The notes beneath the pieces were generated by a model that worked only from the letters and a program-made list of their open reading frames with translations, did not search any database and was not told the origin of the DNA. A stretch of 50,445 nt of DNA from Candidatus Altimarinota bacterium (GTDB lineage Bacteria > Patescibacteriota > Gracilibacteria > BD1-5 > UBA2023), in NCBI GenBank assembly GCA_014377245.1, contig JACMPX010000014.1:1-50445 (forward strand), in the 5' to 3' direction. Position numbers and translations under genes: made by a program. Shown here one piece after another: positions 44,513 through 50,445 of this stretch. Positions within the stretch are counted from its first letter, which is position 1, and every line of letters starts with the position of its first letter.

Positions 44513-46384
44513 CTATTGTAGTATCTTCCACTTCTCTATTTCACTCGCTGATATTTTCCCAAAAAAATCAGAGCGGAAATAGAGTCATTCACTGTGTCGA
44601 CTTTTTGGACTTTCAGATTTCTTGGTATAGAGAAGTTCCTTTCGCAGACAAGGAATATCGAGACAGATGGCAATCTGATGGAGTCACTTCGGTGTTGGAG
44701 AAATGTGTGATTTTATAGTTCAATTTTTTATCATGTATTCCGCGATAGCCCTCCAGATCGGTCCAGCACCAGTTACACCCGATACATCGCCCATCGCTGA
44801 TCCATCGCTATTGCCGACCCATACTCCGATGATTGCGTCTGGTGAGTATGATATTGTCCAGTTATCTCGGAAGTCTGTGCTCGTACCAGTTTTTACTGGC
44901 AGGGGTATAGAGGAACCTAGTATGCTAGAGATGCCAAAAGTGCGGGCCCGATTCCTCGGATCAGAGAGTATCTGAGCGATCTGCCAATTGTCCATATCAG
45001 TCATATCAAGTAGTGATCGATAGGCATCGACGATATTCTCCATACTTGTCTCCACGGTTCAGAGGGATATCCCATATCCATAGTATCAAGCATCATGATC
45101 GAGTGAGAGAGTTTTACTTCGCAACGCATCGTAGACTGCAGGTATCCCGAGGCTATCTGTGAGTCTAACGGTAGCAGCATTCAGCGAGTTGCCGAGTGCC
45201 TCACGGAGTCTGATAGGACCATATGATTTCGGATTGTAGTTCTCTGGAACAAAATATTTACCCTCTTCACTCGTCTCATAGCTCGTCTTGTCATCCAGAA
45301 GATAGTCCTCAGAATCAGCTCATTGTTGTAAGGCAAGGAGATAGATAAACGGCTTCAGGAGAGAACCGACGGATCGTCGTCGCACAATCATATCAATCTG
45401 TTCACTTACCTTCGTATTTCCGATATAGGCGAGGATCGTATTTGATACAGGATCCGTGATATAAATGGATGCGTTAGTGACATTTTTTCAATCTAGAGAT
45501 ATGAGTACTCATCTTGCTATGCGGAGTGATTCACGCATGAGCTCTGCATCTATTGTTAGTGTGAGACGTATCTCGCTCATATCGCAGATATTCTCAGGGA
45601 TTTGTGTTGTCCACTTGTTGAGTGTATTTGATTCTCATCCACAATATCGAGATACCTCCTTATCCACTCGCTGAGTGATTAGAGGGAAGAGGTCTATAGA
45701 TGTTCGTGGTTTCTTGTCTTCGAGTTGTATATTGGTTGACTTTTTCCCGATTTTTTCAGCGACTCTTGCTCTATATGCGAGGACCGTATCTCGATTTGAT
45801 TCTGATATATTCGGATACCTAAGTCTCGCTATGATATCGAGAATAGTACTATCATCAGGATTGGCCCCTATTATAGTAGCAATCCCATAGAGACCATTTC
45901 CCATGTAGACAGTCGAGAGATATTGTCTCAGTATCACATCCTTGCTATAGCTATACTCGATAATGATAGCTCCGAGTGCTTCTCTGATTTTCTGTAGTAT
46001 GGTCCGAGTGCTTCTCGGATAATAGGCATTTTTCACGTATTGCTCTGTGATCGTCGATCCACCACGTACGATTTCACCAGCTGATATATTCTGATAGATA
46101 CTCGCGATTTTGGCAGCAGTATTGATACCATAGTGGTCATAAAAGTGAGCATCCTCAACTCGCAATATATTATTGACGAGCTCGCTATCGAGAGATCTAG
46201 AATAAGGGAGAGCATATCCTCCAGCTCTTCATTTGTCCGTAATTGTCTGTCATACTCTATCTCTGAGTATGATGTGTCCGTATGCCGTATTTGGGGTACT
46301 TCATACGGTTTTCCAGACATCTATCACAAAAAATGCGATGAACGCAAATAAGGCAACAGAGATGAGAAATAGGATTTTTTTCAC
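44513..46384 (-). CDS. pbpC: Penicillin-binding protein 1C-like bifunctional transglycosylase/transpeptidase
   Basis: The protein is 623 aa, GTG start (46384), TAG stop. A membrane anchor (ILFLISVALFAFIAFFVIDV) precedes a GT51 domain (RVEDAHFYDHYGI, IVRGGSTITEQYVKN, YLSTVYMGNGLYGI). The transpeptidase has SxxK as GSLLKP, SxN as NSLNAATV and KTG as LPVKTGTSTD. TGA at 44720 reads as Gly and extends the protein by about 70 residues with CLRKELLYTKKSESPKSR, like the BiPBP C-terminal domain of PBP1C. It polymerises and crosslinks peptidoglycan. Linkage to the alpha-2-macroglobulin gene ~10 kb away recalls the pbpC-yfhM pairing in other bacteria. Confidence 0.88.
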
Positions 46385-46463
46385 GTTTTTTAGCTACAGT
46401 ATTACTATACTTTTAACCAAAAGTATCAAAAGTCCTTTTTTGTTGATTTATTTTTGTATTTGT

Positions 46464-46580
46464 ATTCGATTCATTTTTAGAAATTCGAAAAATTTTCCCT
46501 TTGCGACTTGTCCTATTGGAAATTCCTTTGGTGTACGTTACGCTCAAACAGTTCCGAATTTCTGCAAAAATCTCATCGAT
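46464..46580 (+). repeat. Dispersed ~115-bp repeat, copy B
   Basis: Related to copy A at 41929-42045. It begins ATTCGATTC, shares TTGGAAATT, CTTTGGTGTACG, GCTCAAACAG and TTCTGCAAAAATCTCA, and has AGAAATTCG near the start matching CGAATTTCT near the end as a terminal inverted repeat. It lies upstream of pbpC in the 600-bp gap before rplJ. Confidence 0.7.
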
Positions 46581-46741
46581 AGATTTATAAATTCTTAAAA
46601 TAAGAAGCAATTGAATAAAAAAAGATCAGCAGATCCTTAAATTTTATATAAATGAAGAAGCAATTAAGATAAAAATTCAGGTACAATTTTATATAAAGTA
46701 TAAAAATATATACAATGGATATCATATCCACAAAAAATCTT

Positions 46742-46768
46742 TTGACAAATACAATATTTTGCTATAAT
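46742..46768 (+). promoter_or_regulatory. Promoter of the rplJ-rplL operon
   Basis: TTGACA (46742-46747) and TATAAT (46763-46768) with a 15-bp spacer, slightly short but both boxes are consensus. This is the strongest sigma-70-type promoter seen in the window and sits just before the leader RNA. Confidence 0.75.
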
Positions 46769-46782
46769 CCAGTTAATTCTAT

Positions 46783-46845
46783 CGTAGACCGTAGGTTGCT
46801 CACAAGGCATAAAAATATCCTATCGAGATGGACGGTGCAAGATTC
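46783..46845 (+). promoter_or_regulatory. Ribosomal protein L10 leader
   Basis: CGTAGACCGTAGGTTGCTC and CCTATCGAGATGGACGG bracket a variable loop. This resembles the known L10(L12)4-binding leader (GTAGACnnnAGGTGC ... CCTnCCGAGG), through which the L10 complex represses its own operon. The position just after the promoter and 140-200 nt before rplJ fits. A T8 run after a small CGTACG palindrome (46893-46918) could be a linked attenuator. Confidence 0.7.
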
Positions 46846-46944
46846 ACAAAACAACAGGTCAAAAACTGTAAAACTGTAAAACTTCCCTCGTTCGTACGAT
46901 ATGTGCGGATTTTTTTTATCCCAGATATTGTCAGAAGTTTATGA

Positions 46945-46972
46945 AATTCATAATTCATAATTCATAATTCAT
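46945..46972 (+). repeat. Tandem 7-bp repeat (AATTCAT x4)
   Basis: Four exact copies of AATTCAT end 12 bp before the rplJ start codon. They may be a slippage tract that changes the unstructured leader length. Confidence 0.85.
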
Positions 46973-46984
46973 AATTATTATCCT

Positions 46985-47683
46985 ATGGCTGTTACAAAAG
47001 CAAAAAAGAGTGAACAACTCGCTATCCTCGAGGCTCATCTGAAAGCTGCCACAAGTGTTGCATTCACCTCTAATACTCGAGTCACTGTACTCGAGATCTC
47101 TGCTCTCAAAAGGGATCTCAGAGCTCAAAATGCAATCTATCTCACTGCGAAGAAGACTCTCATCCGTATAGCGTTCAAGTCGGCATATGGTATAGATGTG
47201 GATCTCGCTACTCTCCCAGGTCAGGTCGGTCTCGTTATCAGCAAGGGTGATGCACTCTCTACATTCTCGATTGCTAACAAATATGTGAATGAGTGGAAAA
47301 AAGAAGAGAAGATGCAATTTGTTGCTGGTTATATGGAATGACGTCTCATGGACGCGACCGAGACTGCGAAACTTGCTACTCTCCCATCTCGAGAGGTACT
47401 CCTCGCGAAGCTCCTCGGATCTATGATGTCTCCACTTTCTGGTCTCGCTCGATTCTTCGATGCTGCAGGTAAGGATCTCACCGCGAAGTCTCTTACGAAG
47501 GTGGGTGATCTCGTAGGATCTGGCGCTGCTCCAACTCCAGTTGCTGAGGTTGTACCAGCTCCAGTAGTAGAGGCTCCAGTTTCTGCAGAAGTAGCAGTCG
47601 ATGCTCCACTCGCTGAGGCCATCACAATCGAAGATGCTCCAGTCGCTCATGATACAAAAGTCGAAGATACTCCAGCTGTATAA
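46985..47683 (+). CDS. rplJ: Ribosomal protein L10 (uL10)
   Basis: The protein is 232 aa with TAA stop. Start MAVTKAKKSEQLAILEAHLK is the rRNA-binding region, with VTVLEISALKRDLRAQNA and LTAKKTLIRIAF typical of L10. One TGA (47339) reads as Gly in GYMEGRLMDATE. The conserved part ends near SPLSGLARFFDAAGK. An Ala/Val/Pro/Glu-rich tail of about 60 residues (PTPVAEVVPAPVVEAP) follows that is absent from common L10 of 165-175 aa. L10 anchors L7/L12 dimers to the 50S stalk. The gene is followed by a hairpin and rplL. Confidence 0.95.
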
Positions 47684-47690
47684 TTGTCAT

Positions 47691-47725
47691 CTCGTATGCT
47701 GTCTCCTTCGGGAGATAGTCACGAG
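47691..47725 (+). other. rplJ-rplL intercistronic hairpin with TTCG loop
   Basis: CTCGT pairs with ACGAG, and GTCTCC pairs with GGAGAT closing a TTCG tetraloop. Stable hairpins between rplJ and rplL are known processing or expression-ratio elements in other bacteria; here the role is inferred from position. Confidence 0.6.
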
Positions 47726-47769
47726 GTGAAAATCTCGACAAATATATTTATTTTTTTATTTTTCCTATT

Positions 47770-48144
47770 ATGGCTGACTTATCTAAGAATGCAGAAAAGA
47801 TCATGGAACTCGTAGAGGCCCTCACGATCGTCGAGCTCGCTGATCTCGTATCTGCTATGGAGACCAAGTTCGGAGTGTCTGCTGCAGCTCCTGTAGCTGC
47901 TGCCGGAGCTGTTGCCGCTATTGGTGATGAGGAGAAGACAGCATTCGATGTTGTTCTCACTTCTGCTGGAGCTGCGAAGATCGCGGTTATCAAGGTAATC
48001 CGTGAGATCACAGGTCTGGGTCTTGCTGAGGCGAAGGGTCTTGCTGACAACGGTGGAAACATCAAAACTGGTGTCAAGAAAGATGAGGCTGAGAAAATCA
48101 AGACTCAACTTACTGAGGCTGGTGCAACTGTTGAGATCAAATAA
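47770..48144 (+). CDS. rplL: Ribosomal protein L7/L12 (bL12)
   Basis: The protein is 124 aa with TAA stop. The N-terminal dimerisation domain ([20 protein letters not shown]) is followed by an Ala/Val hinge ([20 protein letters not shown]) and the C-terminal factor-binding domain ([40 protein letters not shown]). No TGA occurs in frame. It is preceded by T-rich DNA without a Shine-Dalgarno motif. It forms the stalk that recruits translation GTPases. Confidence 0.98.
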   Translation: MADLSKNAEKIMELVEALTIVELADLVSAMETKFGVSAAAPVAAAGAVAAIGDEEKTAFDVVLTSAGAAKIAVIKVIREITGLGLAEAKGLADNGGNIKTGVKKDEAEKIKTQLTEAGATVEIK

Positions 48145-48170
48145 TTATTTTGTCTCAGAGTGTTTCAGGA

Positions 48171-48206
48171 TATAGAAAAACTCCCAAATTTGGGAGTTTT
48201 TCTATA
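48171..48206 (+). terminator. Intrinsic terminator of rplL
   Basis: TATAGAAAAACTCCCA pairs with TGGGAGTTTTTCTATA around a 4-nt AATT loop; very stable and followed by an AT-rich tail, 27 nt after the rplL stop. The remaining gap to 48344 shows nothing else. Confidence 0.9.
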
Positions 48207-48344
48207 TTAAAATTGTATATATCTATTCGGTCAATATCAAATGTATAGACCTACATTGCATTTCTTTCTATATAGAATATCATTTTTTGAGTTTCCTTCT
48301 TTTTATTAGCTAAAAGAAAGTTGAGTAAATCAATAATTCATCAT

Positions 48345-48761
48345 ATGCCAAAAAATAAATACATAACAATTTTAGTATATCTTAGTTATGGTATTCTCGC
48401 TATTTGAGCAGCACTCATATTACATTTTGTAATCCTTTTTATCAGCGTAGTTTTTACACGCCATAACAATAGTATTGGTATACTATATCCCTATATTTCC
48501 GATGGCTGTACGCTCTATGAAGATGATGATTACAGAGATTGTTGTGAGGCACATGATCGAGCATATTGGCAATGATGACCCCTCTACAAAAAACTGGTTG
48601 CTGATGCAAATCTTTATGCTTGTATTGCCGAGAAATGACATGATTTCAGAGAAAATTGGATGTTTGCTTGAGTACTTTTTGGATGAAATCCTGGACTACC
48701 TACAACATTTCGTTGGGGATTTGGATTTCCATATCCATACTATGATATCCAAGAAAAATAA
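48345..48761 (+). CDS. Membrane-anchored phospholipase A2-like protein
   Basis: The protein is 138 aa with TAA stop. N-terminal hydrophobic segments (LSYGILAIGAALILHFVILF ISVVF) anchor it. The core SDGCTLYEDDDYRDCCEAHDRAYWQGG-type region (split here: SDGCTLYEDDDYRD, CCEAHDRAYW, QGGPLYKKLVADANLYACIA) matches the CCxxHD active-site helix of secretory-type PLA2 relatives found in bacteria, including paired cysteines. Two adjacent TGA codons give the GG after YWQ. The protein may hydrolyse phospholipids, but the calcium-binding loop is not clear. It is followed 6 nt later by a PAP2 gene. Confidence 0.65.
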
Positions 48762-48767
48762 AAAAAT

Positions 48768-49322
48768 ATGCTCCAATACATAATCCAACTAGATCAATTT
48801 CTCGTCTTACAGGTATCAATATTTCATACAGAAATATTGGATAGCACTATGATTTTTCTTACGAAAATATGAAATTATTCATTTCTGTGGTTTTTTTTAA
48901 CAATTTTTCTGATCTTGTGGGATCGATATCGATTTATAGGCTATATTTTACTGATCTGACTGAGTACTGATATATTCATTGGAGAGATAATTCTAAAACA
49001 TATTTTCAATAGACTTCGTCCTTTTCAAGAATTAAATGGTATCGTACTCAAGATACCTGAACCCATTACTTCGTCTTTTCCTTCTGGTCATACTAGCGTT
49101 TCCATATGTTTTGCTATTATTTTTACATATTTTTTCTGGATACAAACCAAGTATTGAGTTATAAGTATTTGGATCCTTGCAATTGGTGTGACGCTATCTC
49201 GTTTCTATTTGCAAGTTCACTATCCAACTGATATACTTGCTGGTATAGGTGTAGGAATTATCTGTTCTGTACTCGCTATTTTGCTCTATATACATACATC
49301 CAAGTTCTCGATTTCAAAATAA
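48768..49322 (+). CDS. PAP2-family membrane phosphatase
   Basis: The protein is 184 aa with TAA stop and about five transmembrane helices. The three PAP2 signature blocks are present: KHIFNRLRP (KxxxxxxRP), FPSGHTS (PSGH) and SRFYLQVHYPTD (SRxxxxxHxxxD). TGA reads as Gly at 48871, 48957 and 49158. Such enzymes dephosphorylate undecaprenyl pyrophosphate or phosphatidic acid at the outer face of the membrane. It begins 6 nt after the PLA2-like stop, so a lipid-linked role for the pair is plausible. Confidence 0.9.
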
Positions 49323-49373
49323 TTTTATATAGTTTATTGTTGGAATATTGAGTGTATTTTTTTAGTTTTTGTG

Positions 49374-49379
49374 TATAAT
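49374..49379 (+). promoter_or_regulatory. Likely -10 box of alaS
   Basis: GTGTATAATC places a consensus TATAAT 27 nt before the alaS ATG. The best upstream match to a -35 is TTGAGT at 49348 with a long spacer, so only the -10 is supported. Confidence 0.45.
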
Positions 49380-49406
49380 CGATTTACTACTTTTATATCT
49401 CTATTT

Positions 49407-50445
49407 ATGTTTCCTATTCTCGTCTCCACTATCCGCCAGAAGTATCTTGATTTTTTCCTTTCACATGGTCATGCCATCATCCCATCGGCTCCACTCGTAC
49501 CTGAGAATGATCCCTCAGTCCTCTTCAATACTGCTGGTATGCAACCACTCATCCCATACCTCCTCGGAGAGCCTCATCCATCTGGGAAACGTCTTGCTGA
49601 TGTACAGAAGTGTGTGCGAACTGGAGATATCGATGATGTGGGTGACGATACGCATCTGACATTCTTCGAGATGCTCGGGAACTGGTCTCTCGGGGATTAT
49701 TTCAAAAAGGAATCTATCGAAATGAGCTGGGAATTCCTCACTGATAAGCGTTGGCTCGCTCTCGACCCAGCGATGATATCAGTGACAGTGTTCGAGTGAG
49801 ACGCCAATGCTCCACGAGATGAGGAGTCAGCAACAATCTGGAAGTCTATCGGAATGCCCATAGATCGTATCGCATATCTCCCAGCAGACGATAACTGGTG
49901 GGCAGCAGGTCCGACGGGTCCATGCGGTCCTGATACGGAGATATTTTACTGGATGTGAGAGTGAAAGCCTCCAGCAGGGTCTAATGTCGAAACTGATCCA
50001 AAGAGTTGGATGGAGATCTGGAACAATGTGTTCATGCAATACAATCGAGTTGACGCAAATACTCTCAATACTCTCCCAGCACAGTGTGTCGATACTGGTA
50101 TGGGTATAGAGAGATGTGCTGTAACTCTCAATAAATATGCGAGTGTCTATGAGACAGATTCATTCGCTCCAGTTTTGCAAAAAATAAAAGCCATCGTCTG
50201 AGAAAAGAACTATATCGAGCGGTCAGCTCGTATCATCGCAGATCACCTGCGTACTGCTACCCATATGATTTCAGATGGTGTCACTCCGAAGAATGTAGAT
50301 CAAGGATATATTCTTCGTCGTCTCATACGTAGAGCAATCCGTGAAGCTTACAAGATGGGTTATGAAGAGACTTTTACGCCTGTGATCGTCAGTATGTATA
50401 TCGAGCAATTTGCTCCTATCTATGATAGTGTACGAGATAATGCAG
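49407..50445 (+). CDS. alaS: Alanyl-tRNA synthetase, 5' part (runs off the window)
   Basis: Start [20 protein letters not shown]; the frame is open to the end of the window with TGA as Gly at 49797, 49956, 49962 and 50199. Class II motifs: [57 protein letters not shown] and [10 protein letters not shown], then [14 protein letters not shown] and [17 protein letters not shown]. The editing and C-Ala domains lie beyond the window. The [19 protein letters not shown] segment is typical. An in-frame GTG at 49371 would add 12 residues; the ATG fits the family start better. Confidence 0.97.

Noticed and set aside
46945-46972. CRISPR-like repeat
   Set aside because: The 7-bp units are directly adjacent with no spacers; it is a simple tandem repeat.
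1-50445. TGA read as tryptophan (code 4)
   Set aside because: TGA sits at conserved glycine, not tryptophan, positions, and TGG is used freely for tryptophan.

Overview
The window comes from a bacterium that reads TGA as glycine (translation table 25). In the standard code nearly every long gene is shattered by TGA. With TGA as glycine the fragments join into full-length conserved proteins, and the TGA codons often fall on invariant glycines: FtsH after its Walker A helix, the PCSGEG motif of an RNA m5C methyltransferase, both ABC signature motifs of an ABC-F protein, GGKGQL of UvrC and GLGYYSRAR of a MutY-like glycosylase. Every gene I closed ends in TAA or TAG. This code is known from Gracilibacteria (BD1-5) and Absconditabacteria (SR1) in the CPR. 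CGA and CGG still read as arginine, and small Gly-TGA genes, CPR-style secreted proteins and very large surface proteins fit. I favour Gracilibacteria but cannot prove it without a tree.

Layout. 1-2410: 3' end of a secreted fibre-like protein. 2489-4906, minus strand: a one-helix membrane protein, a GIY-YIG protein, an ABC-F ATPase and tRNA-Lys. 5037-16991: one uninterrupted 3,984-codon ORF for a giant exported protein. 17160-22722, plus: Der GTPase, a TraB-like membrane protein with a barstar-like protein, FtsH and an EVE-domain protein. 22697-23797, minus: MutY-like glycosylase. 23881-26323, plus: two small unknown proteins and an MFS-like transporter. 26320-35463, minus: a degenerate PriA C-terminal half, NrdR, a 1,920-aa alpha-2-macroglobulin, a minimal DnaJ, a small unknown protein and a lipoprotein. 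35537-40221, plus: UvrC, TsaD and a DsbA-like protein. 40266-46384, mostly minus: RsmB/F-like methyltransferase, SmpB, an unknown protein, a UPF0489-like protein, cytidylate kinase and a PBP1C-like penicillin-binding protein, with one small plus-strand His-rich secreted protein. 46742-50445, plus: a promoter and L10-type leader, rplJ, rplL, a PLA2-like protein, a PAP2 phosphatase and the 5' part of alaS.

Functionally the window mixes housekeeping (ribosome, translation quality control, DNA repair, tRNA modification) with an envelope set: the giant protein, fibre, macroglobulin, PBP1C, DsbA-like protein, lipoprotein and lipid-active enzymes. This suits a small epibiotic or host-associated cell. 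Genes are packed tightly with overlapping ends, Shine-Dalgarno motifs are mostly absent, and several starts have a -10-like box only 5-9 nt upstream. Decayed dispersed repeats sit between genes, and two copies of a GTCATTGCGAG-type palindromic element appear inside reading frames (the MutY-like gene and uvrC). No CRISPR array, rRNA, transposase or prophage was seen. All coordinates and translations were worked by hand; no database search was run.
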